Shown: in pieces, positions 45,389 to 59,232 of the stretch
How positions within the stretch are numbered: the first letter of the stretch is position 1
Layout of the letters: each line of letters opens with the position of its first letter
DNA from: Sambucus nigra
Taxonomy: Eukaryota > Streptophyta > Magnoliopsida > Dipsacales > Adoxaceae
Assembly (NCBI GenBank): GCA_949130495.1
Contig: OX422207.1
Coordinates: 829,038,073-829,102,072, forward strand
DNA length: 64,000 nucleotides
Reading direction: 5' to 3'
The notes under the pieces: model-generated
The model's database searches: none
The model's input: only the letters and a program-made list of their open reading frames with translations
Told to the model about the DNA's origin: nothing
Position numbers and translations under genes: made by a program

Positions 45389-47191
45389 GGCGCTGTCATC
45401 CCGCTTTATCTGCTGCAGACTTTTGGGTTTGTAACATTTTAGTTGTGTATTGGTGTGGGGAAGAGAGAGTACATTTAGTGTATTTTCTAATTTTGGTTTT
45501 TGTGCCCCATGTATACAACTTGTGATTATTAATGAAATTACTCATTTTCATTTTCATATTTGTTCTTGTATATATCTCTTTTGTATATATTGTTGTTTTT
45601 GGTACTAACATGTAATAGACATGCCGTTGCACGTTTCTCGAGTTACTCCTTACGGGGTAACTACTTTCTAACCCTTTTCCCCTTTTTATCCCTACTAACA
45701 TTGGGGATAATGTTTCATTCAAGTTAGGGGGTATGGATTACATTTGTGATACCGGTTATCATGTTAGTATTTATTTAAAAAAAATAATAATAAAAAAAAT
45801 AAAAATAAAATCTTTCTCTCTCTCATATCTACTATGATTACTTATATGATCGGCTTATCCTATTGTATAGCTATGAAGCATGCTTCGAGTTATTGATTTA
45901 TTAGCCTTTAGCCCGTTATTGTTTGCACTGTGAATAGCATCATAAAATTAAACTGTGAGGCTTTGAGCATGTACACAAATAATTATTTATGATTTGGTTT
46001 AAAGCGTTTCAAATTCGTTATTTTAAGGCGCATGCTATACCCTTACAAAAGTGAAAATTGAGACTTATCGTCATTTGTGAGCTTATACATCCACTCTATC
46101 TCTTTCTTGTCAATGAACTCGTTGTCAATCTCATTTTCTTTTCATTTGATTGCATATTAATTGATTTTTCACTTGAGCATGATTTTCAATGGTGTTGAGT
46201 CCCGCGAATCACATGAAACTTTAGGAAATGATTATAGGCCCTCGTTGTTGTTTAACCCATATGACCTTAACCTTACCCCTTAAATGTTTTCCCTAGTCAA
46301 CCCCCTTGAGCCTTATTATTCCTTTCGTTTCGTCCCCAAATCCCTTGTCCAACTCCACATTGGAGTCCTAAACCCTTATTTACTCCTCCCATACCTTGAA
46401 TGGGGATTGTTCCCGGGATTGAATGATGTTGTTTATATGTATTGCAATCAAGCTATGAGTGGTAAAAAGAAAAAAAGAAAGAAAAGAAACATAGAATAAA
46501 ATGGGTCCTAGTTGATTCCCATTTCACCATGTGCATGAAAATCAAAGTCTCACTCTCATGAATACCTTGCTTTTGGAATTTGATTTCGATTCCTAAATTG
46601 CCCATTAAATCCATTATCCCGCGCGTTATTCCCGAATCTCCTTTGATCCTACACACATCCCTTTCTTTTCCTAACCCTAACCTAGCCTAAATTCTATACC
46701 CTAAAGGTCCTATTTGAATCTAGGGTGATGTGATTCAAAGGTCGAACATTAGCGATAATCTGTTTAAATGCTTTTCTCTTGGTTAATATGCGATATCTTT
46801 TCATGAGATTGTATTTTCACATTTATATTGCGTTCTTCATTGATGACATGTGTGTGGCCTAGTTTCCCTTTACAATTACTCTTTATGCCCGCATGTCCCG
46901 TGTGTGTTACATCCCATTTCTGAGTGTTTCATTTGTTGAGTGTAACAACCGGAGAGAACTTGAGTATGCATGCCTTAGCATTTATATGGATTTTGAAAGT
47001 TTTACCAAATCTAAATTACCACACGTGTCCGCTTATTTCGCATTTCCATGGTTTCGATTTTTATTGAAGTTATTTGTTTAATGCCGATAATTGCCGTCTT
47101 TTGGGTGAGCTTTGTTCACTTTGTTGATAGATTGTGCTTCTTAGATATTTGTTGAGCTACGCATTGGTTTTTGCCGTATCGTAGTATGAGT
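45389..47191 (+). other. Athila 3' untranslated region, copy 2
   Basis: As 21548-23350; again no LTR before the next unit. Confidence 0.6.
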
Positions 47192-47746
47192 TGATTTGAT
47201 GTTTGTGGGTGTCATCCCTCTAGTGTCTCGGTATCCACAAAAAGCTAAAATCAGTCTCCAATCCAAACTTGTGCGGATATCCACTGCACCCAACCAGGGA
47301 TGAATGTATGAAAGGATGTGTTTAGTGTTTTTGGTTCTTAAAAAATGATCAAAAGATCATATAAAATTGTTGGATACTTTTATGAAAAAGGATATGAATT
47401 TTCTCTTCAAGTTCAAGAAGTGTTCAAGTGTCAATTTTCATGCTTTGTTCAGTTACATAAGTGAAAGAAATGGACCAAGGAAGGTATGGACAGAAATTGC
47501 ACGAAAATTAGGAATTTTCAAAAAAAGTGATTGGTGGTATGAACAACTTAACAGTCTCATTCAAAAGACATCATTAGAATGAGCTTACTAACGAGAATTT
47601 AGACAAAGATGTAAGGGAAGTCATTGGAAAATCAAATGAACATACTCGTCCAAAAGACATTGTTTGAATGAGACTTCGAATGACAATTCAGACAAATCCC
47701 TGAGAGAAGTTGTTCGAACATACTCGTTTGAACATGCTCATTCGAA
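47192..47746. other. Probable unit junction, copy 2 to copy 3
   Basis: Counterpart of 23351-23905, with the unassigned 71-codon frame at 47367-47582 and the 78-89-bp degenerate repeats from 47556. The junction sequence matches the copy 1/2 junction. Confidence 0.45.
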
Positions 47747-50205
47747 CTACCTAGGGAATTTTGCAAAATAAAATTTTATTTTAAATGACTTAAATTGATT
47801 TGAAAATTCAAACAAAAAGCATTTATCAAAATTAAAATTGTCTCCAATAACATAGAAAAGAACCGGGTTATGTACCTTTAGAAAAAAGAGCAATTCTAAT
47901 CGGTCTGATGAGTGATGAAAGCCCAAATGCTCAAAATCTTCATCAATGATAGATGTATGACACACAATTACACTAAATGTTTTATCCAATGGAATTATTC
48001 ATTAGTACATATGGACACAATTGGAAATTTGTCCTTATATATATATATATATATATTATGTAAGTTAGGGTTTTAATATACATACTAATTATTAAGCATT
48101 AGAGAGGGAGATGAACAATACTATTCACATTTTTATGAAGGGATGTAGAAAGAGATAGACGCATCTCAATCAAAACACCAAGTATTCATCTCCAAGAGTG
48201 TCCACACACATAGTCAGCTTTGGTAAGATCATATACTAGAAGATCTAAGGCTTTAGGTATGTTTTCAAAAGGTTTCGGAGGATGAGGAAAGACAACCCTT
48301 TCATTTTATTCAACTTTATTTCTCATCATTCTGATCATCTGTAAGATCTGCAAATGTATGTGATTTAAAACCCTAGGTTTTATTCTCCACATATTAATGC
48401 AGGATCATTCAAAGTTTTGGGGATTTTTTCAATATCAATCCCCAAAAATTGTTATCAAATCCCTAATTGTAGATTGATTGTGTTTTATAAAGCTCCATAC
48501 TGTCCACCATTAAAGCTTAGGTTTCATGTTAGAAAATATGCGCATGGACGTGTGTATCTTGTACTAACTTGGTTTTACAGGATATTAATGATTTTATCCC
48601 TTACATCATGGTCACATTAATTTATTTTTATTTGAATGGATCCTATGATGGTTTATCCATAGTTACATTTTCTCTTAGATTCAATTTTGTTGTAACGATT
48701 GGGGTTTTATATTTATTTCATTTAATAGTTTAATGGAGGATTTTGAGAGGGGGTGCAATTTTTATTTTCCTACTTTTTATTGAGTTTGGTTATGGAGAAA
48801 ATCCATGTAGTTTTGATCAAGTTGAATGTCCATTTAAAGTTTTTCATAAGGTTGTAATATAAAGATGAAAGAAGAAAGAAAGAAAGAAAGAAAGAAGACA
48901 AGAAAAATAAAGCATAAGGCACAATGGGAAAAGGCAGGAAAACCTCTAGAGTGGCCTGACCAAACCACAATAGCAGTGGTCAAATATGACATAGAGGTTA
49001 TGACACTGCAATGACTTGGTTGGAATGTGGTTGTGACCCTCTGTGGTGCGGTGGTGGGTGGTTTCTTCAGGGGCATGCTTTTTTAATTTTTTTGCTACAG
49101 CAAGAACTCTTTTTTCTTCAAGGGTTCTTCTACAACAAGTACTCTTATTTAAGAACATTAATACTTAAGGAGTTTACTAATAGTGAAAGTTTAAGAAACT
49201 GTGGAAAGGGACTTTGGGTCCTTTTTTTATATCTATTTACATGTATTTTTATTTTCATATATTTCTCAGTTAATTGTTGCATAATTTTATGTGCTAATTA
49301 ATATATTGTGGATACCCAATTATATGGACACCATGATTTTTAATTTTGAGACTGACATAGATCATGTTTTTTCTTCGAAAATATATTTTATTTATTCTTT
49401 TTTAAATTCAAATTAATCAGGTAATTAATTTAAAGATACCAATTAAATTGTGATCTCCGAGTTTTATATTACTTTTAAAATTGGTATTATGTTTGAAAAC
49501 TTAAAATAGTGAGATTGGGTAATTTATTTTATACAGTTAAATTGGGAACCATGGCTTTAATTCTGGCCTTTACAATTGAATGAATTATTTTCAAATATCT
49601 CCTGTTTAAAATATTAAGTGGAAGAGGAATTTCAATATAAAACCCGAGATCTCTATTAGAGTTTTACGAACGTGATGTGATAAATTCCTTGCGTCAATCC
49701 CCACCAGATGGAATTAATCACGACATCTAATATTTTTCGGACTTTTAAGTGACAATCATAAAATCCTAATATGAGTGAGTTCAATCCTCCCAATGAGGAA
49801 TTTCTACCCCGAGAAGATTCAAATGCGAAACATAATTAATGATACCCCTCACAACAGTCACTGTCATTAATTGTGAGACCAAAATTCGTCGGCTATCTAA
49901 TTAAGTTAGGCATAAGCTTCCCGATCTGTCTATACTCTATATAAAATTATTGGAATATGAAACTCTTTTTAGTTCAAGGAGAGGCAAATTAATCTCCTAA
50001 CAAGAAATATCACTTTATAAGAGAATTAGGATGCTCTATGGGATTAGTTCTTAATTGGCGATAGAGGGAAGCCAAATTAAAATTTAATTCAAGTTAATTC
50101 TCATATATTTAATTTGAAATCAATTTATTTTTTAAATAAAGATTCTATAGTTTCAAAATGGGCTAAAAATTTAACCCACTTGCTTCCATTTTAAAGGGAA
50201 AGAAA
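47747..50205. other. Gene-free left part of copy 3
   Basis: Same as copy 2 up to 49597; first change is T at 49598, followed by changes near 49996 and 50090. (TA)10 at 48036-48056 and GAAA tract at 48866-48897 keep their lengths. Confidence 0.6.
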
Positions 50206-51727
50206 CCTAGACAATTTCTTAACTACTGAGGATTATATGCTTATCTTAACTGAACCATGCCTTATCAAGATTGATGGGGGGATCCGAAGAGTATGTTTGG
50301 GTTTTATCAGAAGTGGCAGAAAGATGATAAGATGGATCGTTACTACATATTGGCTTTTATGACCTATGTGTTACAACACCTTCATTATTATATGTCACGT
50401 GCTTATGAAATGATTTTGAATCCCAAGGATAAGTTTGAGTATCATAAAGATGCCACAAGGTTTAATAATATGGAAAGGATGGTTAACACATAAATGGCTG
50501 ATGGTACTCCCATTTGAGACTATGTTCAAAAGATGATGTCCACATTAGGCGAACTGGAGGCCCATGGAACTGAAATCGATGGGGAATCCTATCGATTTTG
50601 TGTTCCAATCACTCTTGGAGTCCTTTAAGCGATTTCAATTAAGCTATTATATGAACAAATTTTATTTCTCTTTATCACAACTACTTAAAGAACTCGCGAC
50701 TGTGGAGAATATCACCAAATAAAAGGGAGTTATTCATGATGTTGAGAAAGGTACATCTTCTTATGCCCCGAAAGCAAAGGACAAGAAGAATAAGAAAAAA
50801 GGGAAAGTCTTAGAGATAACCCATGGTAGTTAAAACTGCAATTAATCCTCGGGTAACAGGTAAACAACTGACATACAATTATTATATCTGCAAGCAGCCA
50901 GGATAATAGAATAATCAATTCATTGTCTAGTTGGGAAAGAAGAATGGAAATAATAATTTTTCTTTAGTCATTGAGACATATTTTTTGGTGCACTCTACTC
51001 GTACATAGTTTATAGATTTGAAATCCACTAATCATGTTTATATTTCTTTACAGGGGTTACAGATAACTAGGTAGCTCAATGAAGGATAAATGTTTATATA
51101 TATATGCGGGATCACATTAAGGCATTATTTATAGTAGTGGGAAATTTAGTTTTAAATTTTGATAAAGATAAAAGGTTAATATTAGTCGATTGTTTTAATG
51201 TTCCAATTACTTGAAGAGATTGAATTTTGGTTTCTAAGTTAGTTAGGAATGGATATTTAGTTTATTTTAATAAAAAAATTATAAAAAATGTGTGATTCTT
51301 TTTTTGTTTTCTGTCATACGGAAAAATGATCTCTATGTTATAAATCTTGTCTCGTCATTAATGCTAAATATTGAAACGAGTAACTTAAATGGAAATGACG
51401 TAAACAAAAAGAAACCTTATAATTTGAACCACACGTATCTTTGGCACTAGCGCTAAATTCATATTAATATAAAAATTATTAAAATAATCGTTTTATATCG
51501 GCAATTGAGCTCCTTGGAGGAGGCACTTTCAGTTTATGAGTCTTGTTTAGAAGGTAAAATGACTAAGAGGCCCTTTATGGCTAAAGGCTATAGAGCCGAA
51601 AATGTGTTGGAATTGGTCCACTATGATCTGTGTGGGCCTATGATAATCCGAGAAAGGTGGTTACGATTACCCCATCATGCTAACTAGTGTATTACTCAAT
51701 ATTTTGACTTACTTAGCTTACGCATAA
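50206..51727 (+). pseudogene. Copia-B relic, copy 3
   Basis: Same decayed frames; scattered substitutions (for example near 50857, 50951 and 51212) without restoring any frame. Confidence 0.8.
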
Positions 51728-51736
51728 CTATGGCCA

Positions 51737-52482
51737 TCAGGGTCAGATTCCACTGACGCGGTCTACCCTCGAGAACGAGATGGGAGGGAAAGTCCTGGAG
51801 GAGTCTTTCTTTCTTACCTCACATGCGCGTGTGAGTGATTCGAGGATACGGGGTTCCTCTTTCTGCCACTCATGCGAGTGTCTTCGAGGTTTACCTCGAA
51901 TATAAATTTGGTCATCGTGGGATAACGCGAAGGAATGGAGTTGATAGCTTATTTTTCTCAAAATAGGAAAAATAATGTAGCCGCCTCGAGAGAATGACAC
52001 CAAGGTCATACCGATACATATGAAACCAAGTGAATCGAAGGTCCGGGGACTAAGTTACGGAATGGAAAGTTGTTAGGCACCCATTTTTCCCTTTGGGTCT
52101 CTCCTGGGCTATGTTGATTTTCTCCTTTTCTCCAAAGCATGAGGTGTGTGTACATATGTGTAATATAAATAATGAGAGATGGGAATCATTCGACTCTTGT
52201 CATAGGAAAGATGGAGCAAAATCATCCAAAGGAGTGAACCCAAAAATAACATAAACGTATGATGTGGGTGTTCGATGAATCATAAATCGCTATGAACAAG
52301 AGAATGTACATGTCAGAGGAGACACAAATATAAAGGATCTCAAGACTCACAAAATAGATATAATATGATATAAAAGCATAAACTGGAAAGGGAGGACTCG
52401 AATCCCAGGATTGGCCCGGGACGCCTACGTAACCTAAGGAGGATCAAAGTCCACATAGTTAAAATAGTTATAGAGGTGGGGT
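51737..52482. other. Unclassified hairpin relic, copy 3
   Basis: Hairpin at 51883-51900 intact; one substitution noticed near 52473. Confidence 0.3.
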
Positions 52483-53001
52483 TCAACCCATAAACCAAAA
52501 TTTAGGACTCCTGTTAGAGTTCTTTTGAAGAAAATGTCTTCAAGTGTGAAAGTATGAGAAAATGAGGAAGTATTACTTTTGGAATTTACAAGTAAACCCT
52601 ATTTTTTTTTGTCTATTTAGGTTTTTATGAAAATAAATTGTGTGAATACTAATAATAAAAATGGATATTAGTTGATGTGAGGAAATGAAACAAGATTAAA
52701 AGATATCACAAAATGAGAAGAAAGTGAATAAATAACACTATATGAATAATTTAGAAATGAGTGAGGAATGGACCTCTTAGAAGACTTTTGTTGCTGAATT
52801 TGGAAGGTATGTAAGTTGATTTGTATTTGTATAAGGGTGGTATAATAGGATGAGGCAAGTGTACAAATGTGGTAGGAAAGTGACGTGGGAGAATGTTGGA
52901 AAATAGGGTGTTTTGGTAATAACAATGCTTTTATTTCGAGAGAATGTTGAAAAACGTACCACTTATCTTGTTTAATTTAAGATTAAACAGATAAAATGGC
53001 T
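52483..53001. other. AT-rich spacer, copy 3
   Basis: Nothing recognised; substitution near 52689. Confidence 0.5.
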
Positions 53002-54162
53002 CTGAAGAGTTTTTGGTGAAGAAACTCTTTAATCAAAATAAACAGCTAACACAAGATGTGTATAAAAGATTATATGAACGAGTTATTTAAGGTATAGGTG
53101 TACCAATTTTGAAAAACAAAACTTATATAGGTTCTAAATCAGCACAACCTCAAGAAGGTGATGAGAGGAAGAGTAAGCATGAAAGAACACAAGATTTTAA
53201 TGTGGTAAAATCCTACCCAATTGGGGAAACATCCACGGAGGTCTCTACACATCAAAAGCAAAATCCACTCAAATAGAGTTAACAGATTACAAACTATATA
53301 ACAAACATAACACACAAACAGACCTAAACTAAGTCCAGAATTTTTACCAACTCCTTTGGATTATTCTGACTCCTCTGAAGGTTCTCATGTTGAGGTTGTT
53401 CTCCCAGATTTGTAACCGCTTCTCCTTTTAGCTTTACGTCGAATCTAAAGTTAAAAATCTATCTACCGACACTTCTTTAGTGTTTTAGTGTGACAATATG
53501 CATGAAACCCACACACACTTATGAAAAACTTGTTTACAATATTAATAACAAAAAGTTATAAGTTTAGAAAACTCCGAAATAAACTCGTTGAATGAAACTC
53601 TTTTCAAAATAAACACTAGATGTGTTAAAACAGTTTTTCTGAATATGATCTTTAGACTTGTTAGATTGATTACCTTAGGTTTTTAAAATTCAAAACCTAC
53701 AATTAAGTCTCAATATGATATTGTTCGCCAAAGTAATTAAGAACACTAAAGCAAATTAACACGCGATCTTTAACGTGGTAAAAACCTAAAATTAGGGAAA
53801 CATCCACGACCCCCTTTACGGAGCAAAATAATAAAGTCCACTAGAATCACAACCAAGTTACAACCCTAAAGCATGCAACTAAGAATCAAAATACAAGATC
53901 AGAAAACGTACCTACCCGAGTTACTCCACTCTTAAAGGAATTCTATCTTGATTTGTTCTTCTCCACGCAGCTTCTGTTTTATCCTTGAATCCCGGATTCC
54001 AGCAGCTCCACAAACAAAATATCTCACCAAGAACCACAAATCCTAAGTGTTCATGTGAGAGTGATAGTGTTTGTGAATGAACTAAATGTGAAAAATGCTT
54101 CTCACCCTCTCAATGAATAATATAAGAAAATACCTAAATATTTTAAGCCATTTCTATATGCA
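53002..54162. repeat. Diverged 572-bp direct repeats, copy 3
   Basis: Both units present; a few substitutions (near 53075 and 53405). Confidence 0.65.
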
Positions 54163-54581
54163 ATGCAGGTAATTTCAAATGTGCTTTGAACAATATGAGT
54201 TCAAGAAATTTTCAGATCTTTCACAAAAAAAATATCTCAAGTTTTTGTTTCAAACAAAATTTATTTATGTTCAATTGAATTTCACAAAATGTGAAACAAT
54301 ATTTTGAAACAAAAAATTTTAGATCTGAGAATGTACACAAAAATATCAGAAATCAAATTTCTCAAAACAAATTTGAGATTACAATCTTGGATCAACCAGC
54401 AACAACAACCACAAAATAAAATGATCCAAGAGAAAAATAAAGGACCCTAGAAAAATCTTACAAGTGAACTAAATGGGTTCTTAGGGATATATAGAATTGA
54501 AGAGGTCTTCAACACAATCACACCACCAATACCCCAACATCAAACAAACCCCCAATGTATTTAACTCTCAAATGGGTCTAC
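54163..54581. other. Stem-loop cluster, copy 3
   Basis: Nested arms at 54242-54254 and 54303-54315 are unchanged although the enclosed spacer has a substitution near 54273. Confidence 0.6.
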
Positions 54582-55778
54582 TGTTTGGATTTTTAGTCAA
54601 TAAAAGAATGTGGGTATATGTGTGTGGAATAAACTGAAAAAAGATTGAAAGGGAAGGTTTGGTAAGTGGGTTTCTTCTCTCTCTCGATTTTCTCTCTTGG
54701 AGATATAAAGGGGAAGAACCTTTCACTCTGTACTCTCTCGTTCCGGCGTCGGATGAGAAATCCGGTGATGGAGGTCTGCTCTCTCTCTTCTCGGTTTTCT
54801 CCCAGCTCTCTCACTCTTCTCAATTTTTTCACACCGCCGCTTCTCGCTCTCTCTTTCTAATTTCTCAAACCAACCAAAAAATAAACCCTAAGATAGTTTA
54901 TATACTCCTCCCAAAAGTCGGTTACAAACCGAGGGCTGCGATCTGTGTTCATCAAACAGGATCGAAGGGTCGAGAACTGTTGCATCAAAAAGGCGCTGTC
55001 AACTAAGGGTTGTATTTCACGGAAGAAAGACGCGATCTGGTTGGCCGATTTAAGTTTACACGAATTGAGATCTTTCGGTTTTGAATTGTTGATTAGATCG
55101 AGATCAAATGGACGATAACTGTTGCGTCTAACGAATAGCAAAACCAAGGGATGCGAACTAAGCGGAGAAAGCGCTGAATCTGGGTTGGCTGATATGGGTA
55201 TCTCATGGATTGAGTGTTGGGAAGCAAAGGACCGTAGATATGTCCAAGGGACACGATCGCTCCACGCAACACACTTGAACAGAACAACGAGAAACACAAA
55301 ACGCACAGCTCTTTTAAAAATCAGCCACAAGATTTTTAACATTTGAAAAATTCAATTTGCACCATAAAGGTTTCTCCACAAAAAGGATATTTAGCTTTTA
55401 ACCTCAAACATCTTTAAAACACAATTTTAATTAATAAAAAAATTTATTTCAAATGATTTAAAAAAATATTTTAAATGACTTTTCTTTTAAAAGAAATTTT
55501 GACGAGGTCTCAAGCACTTAGAAATTGTGCACACATAAAAAACACATATATGCGTAGTGTGTTGTGTGTGTCCTAATGTGGTTCACAAATAGAATACTTA
55601 CCTTTGAAGTTCATCGAGGTGCTTGGACTGGAATGCCTTTTTGATGATGCTTTGAATGCCTTTTTCGAGATAGAGTAACGCGTAAAAAAATCTAAAATTA
55701 TTTTTTCTCGATATCCAAATTAGTTGGAACTCCTATATGGCACAGACTCAATTAAGTCAACTATATAGCGTGTTCTCA
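54582..55778 (-). mobile_element. Candidate copia-A 3' LTR, copy 3
   Basis: TATA candidate (minus strand) at 54897-54904. More than ten substitutions relative to copies 1 and 2. Confidence 0.5.
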
Positions 55779-56301
55779 ATCTCCTCCTTTGGATATTGGA
55801 GACAAAATTCCCTTGAGTATCCTGAACTCGTGGGTAAAAATGAAAAATCCTAGATTTCCTATGCAAAAATCTCTATCTACGCATTCCCATCCTAGAACCG
55901 AAAATAAGATAAGAAAATACATTACTCAACTACAATACAGACCAATACCCGAATAAATAGGACAAGCTATACGATCGGGTTTGAAAAATGCCTGAAAAGG
56001 ATAAACACTGAATGGCATATTAGTTGAGTTAGTACCAAAAGATATAAATCATGGCACAGGTACTCAAGTTCTTCTCCCCCAATTTTGCTCAAATATACAA
56101 CGGGGTAAAAAAAATAAATCACGAGAATATGATATAATGTGACAACACAAATAATAACATATGCAAGGGCAGATACTAGGGTCTCCTACATAAAACAGAT
56201 ATTAGGAGGCGTCTTTTGTCATTTGAGAAACGTCCATGCCCTATATCCTCAGATACCAATTATAAGAATGCAACTACCGAGGATATGAATGAAGTGTTGA
56301 A
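55779..56301 (-). other. Copia-A 3' untranslated region, copy 3
   Basis: Both polypurine tracts retained. Clustered differences at about 55950-55970 and 56170-56260. Confidence 0.5.
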
Positions 56302-57805
56302 TTAAGTAAGAACTATCATACCAACGGCATTACGAAGATACTCAAATCTAATATTGTCAAGAGGTTTTGTAAATAAATCAACTAACTATTTATCAGTATT
56401 GAGATACTCAATATCTAGTTCTTTAGACTCTATAAGGTCACGAATGAAATGATGTCTAATTTTTATGTGCTTAGTTCTAGAGTGCTGGACATGATTTTTT
56501 AATATATTTATGGCACTCTGGTTATCACAGTACATAGTCAATTTGTCTTCAAATATACCGTAATCACTAAGCATTTGCTTGATCCATAATAATTGAGAAC
56601 ATCAACTACCAGCTGCAATATACTCGAACTCAGCTGTAGACAGAGAGATACAATTTTGTTTCTTACTACTCCAACCAACTAAGTTATTTCCTACGTAATA
56701 GAAGGCGCCGAAAGTACTCTTACTATCGTCCGAACACCCTGCCCAATCGGCATCAGTGTATCCTACAATGGCACTAGTGGTGTCTTTAGTGTACCAAATA
56801 CCATAATTTTGTGTACCCCTAACATATTTAATGATACGTTTTACACATAACAAGTGGGATTCTTTGGGTGCACATTGGTATCTAGCGCAAACACAAACGA
56901 CGAAAGAAATATCTGGTCGGGAAGCAGTAAGGTATAACAAACTACCTATCATACTCCTATACAAGGTCGGGTCAACATCTTTACCATTATCTTCTTTAGA
57001 TAGTTTGGTTGATGAACTCATAGGTGTACGTGCAGGTTTAGACTGTTCTAATCCAAATTTTTTAATAAGATCAGAGGTATATTTGGATTGAGTAATAAAA
57101 AGATCATCATTAAATTGTTTGACTTGCAGACCTAAGAAACATTGTAATTCACCTATTAATGACATTTGAAATTCCGAATGCATGATATCGGAAAAATTCT
57201 TCACTTGATTAGGACAGGTTGATCCAAAAATAATATCGTCTACATAGACTTGGGCAAATCAAAACATGTTTGTCGGATTTCTTAACAAATAAGGTTTGAT
57301 CATTACCATCTCGAGTGAATCCATGGGAGACTAAAAATATGGATAAACGCTCATACCAAGATCTAGGAGTTTGTTTCAAACCGTATAAGGCTTTCTTAAG
57401 TCTAAACACATGGTCTGGATAAGAGGGATCGATAAAACCTTTTGGTTGTTCTACGTATACCTCCTTAGTCAAAATTCCATTTAAAAATGCAGACTTAACA
57501 TCAATTTGAAAAAGTTTAAAATGTAAATGGCATGATATGGCTAAGAGGAGACGGACTGACTCAAGACGAGTAACAGGTGCAAAGGGCTCGTCAAAATCAA
57601 TTCCCTCTATCTGAGAGTATCCTTGAGCTACTAACCTAGCTTTATTTCTAATGACCCCCCCATTCTCATTAGTTTTGTTTTTGAAAATCCATCGAGTGCC
57701 AATAACCTTCTTATCGTTTGGCCGAGGAATAAGATACGAAACATCATGACTCTGAAACTGGACAAGCTCTTCTTGCATAGCATTGATCTAGAATGAGTCA
57801 GAAAG
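56302..57805 (-). pseudogene. Copia-A RT-RNase H, copy 3 (YVDD retained)
   Basis: Differs informatively from copies 1 and 2. The catalytic box is YVDD (GAC at 57238-57240), the two codons missing in copies 1 and 2 are present (DDLFITQ near 57100), and two of the three stops around 56574-56601 are absent (CAA and TGG retained). It has its own lesion, TAG after NTDK (near 56385), and KQTPRSW in place of KQAPRAW. The frameshift before YVDD is shared, so it is still nonfunctional. Confidence 0.9.
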
Positions 57806-58909
57806 GGCATCATTTACAGTTTTAGGTTCCTCAAGGGAAACAAAACAAGCAAATTGTGCCAAATTTTGAAGTTGTGATCTTGTTCGAACGAGTTCAAAAG
57901 GATTACCAACAATCTTTTCAATAGGATGGTCTTTAGAAACCCAGGTTGGTACAGAAGGACTCTCAGGTGGCAGTGAATCAGTTACTCTTGGAGAGTTTAA
58001 AGTAAAATCTATTTCTTCCTCATCTAAGACAACTGATTGACTGACACTACTCTCCACACTAGTATCATTGACAATAACATTAAAAGATTCCATAATAACT
58101 TTGGTTAGATAGTTGAAAACACGAAAAGTCCTACTATTTTGGGAATAGCCAAGAAAGATTCCTTTTTCTCCTCGGGTGTCAAATTTAGAAATATGTTCTC
58201 TATCTTTACAAACATAACAGACACTCCCGAAGGTTTTAAAATATTTCAAGTTAGGCTTTTTATGGAACCAGAGTTCATATGAAGTTTGTTTGGAATTCTT
58301 CCTAAGGTATACACGATTAATGATATGACAAGTCGTTTGAATAACTTCGGCCCAAAAGTACTTAGGTAGATTTTTCGCATGTAGCATAACCCTAGCCATC
58401 TCTTGTAAAGTTTTATTTTTCCTTTCAATAATTTTGTTCTGCTAAGGTGTCTTAGGATCACTGAACTCATGTTTATAGCCATTGCCTATACAATATTCTA
58501 CAACACCAAAATCTTTGAATTCTCCACCTCTGTCACTTCTGATGCGACATACTTGCGTATCCTTCTCGTTATCAATTTTTAAAATTACTTTTAAGAACTC
58601 ATCGAAGGTATCGAATTTATTTTTCATAAAGGCTACCCATGTATATCGTGTGAAGTCATCCACAATAACAAGTATGTAACTATTACCACAAAAGTTAACA
58701 GTTCTAGAAGGGCCTATAAGGTCCATGTGGATTAATTCCAAAGGTTTTGTAGTTAAAATATCTTTAACTTTCTTGTGAGGAGATTTACTTATCTTCCCTT
58801 CTTGGCAAGGACAACAAATAGGATTAAAAGAGTTTTTGATTTTAGGTAATCCTCTAACAATTTCTTGGGAGCTTAGCCTACGAATATTATCAAAATTTGC
58901 ATGTCCCAA
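57806..58909 (-). pseudogene. Copia-A integrase, copy 3
   Basis: CGA (Arg) is retained after NPFELV, giving a longer frame (57788-58399). A private TAG follows PKTP near 58443, where copies 1 and 2 have CAG. The residues after it include ERKN, the usual family form. Confidence 0.9.
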
Positions 58910-59232
58910 TCTATTGTGCTAAAGATCAGCATCTTCCAATCTAGCACTATTACAAGATTCAGATTTAGGAAGGATTGTATAACAGTTATCCTCATTTCTG
59001 TTTCCTGTTAAAATACATTTTCCCTTTTCATCAATAATTTTGCAATCGATTTTTGAAAAGTTAAGAGTATGATTGGAATCACAAAATTGAGATATGCTAA
59101 GCATGTTAGCCTTAAGACCTTTAAGTAGGAGAACATCATTTAGACCGGGGAGACCTTCCTCACTCAATGTTTCCTTACCTATGATCTTAGACGAAACTCC
59201 ATCACCAAACACAACTGATTCGTCACTTTTAC
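58910..59232 (-). pseudogene. Copia-A protease fragment, copy 3
   Basis: Same truncation at the Athila LTR; private changes Glu for Gly (IIGKETL) and Pro for His (GLPGL). Confidence 0.85.

Larger units (their letters stand above)
35386..47191 (+). mobile_element. Athila element, copy 2 (3' LTR missing)
   Basis: Complete counterpart of 11545-23350, including solo LTR, dyad arrays and the missing 3' LTR. Four of the five differences from copy 1 fall in this element. Confidence 0.88.
23842..47682. repeat. Tandem macro-repeat unit, copy 2
   Basis: Full-length second copy, offset exactly 23,841 bases from copy 1. The five differences from copy 1 sit at 31867 (T, the same as copy 3), 41002 (A), 41329 (T, creating an extra TAG stop in the Athila pol frame), 41506 (G) and 43262 (T). 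Confidence 0.97.
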
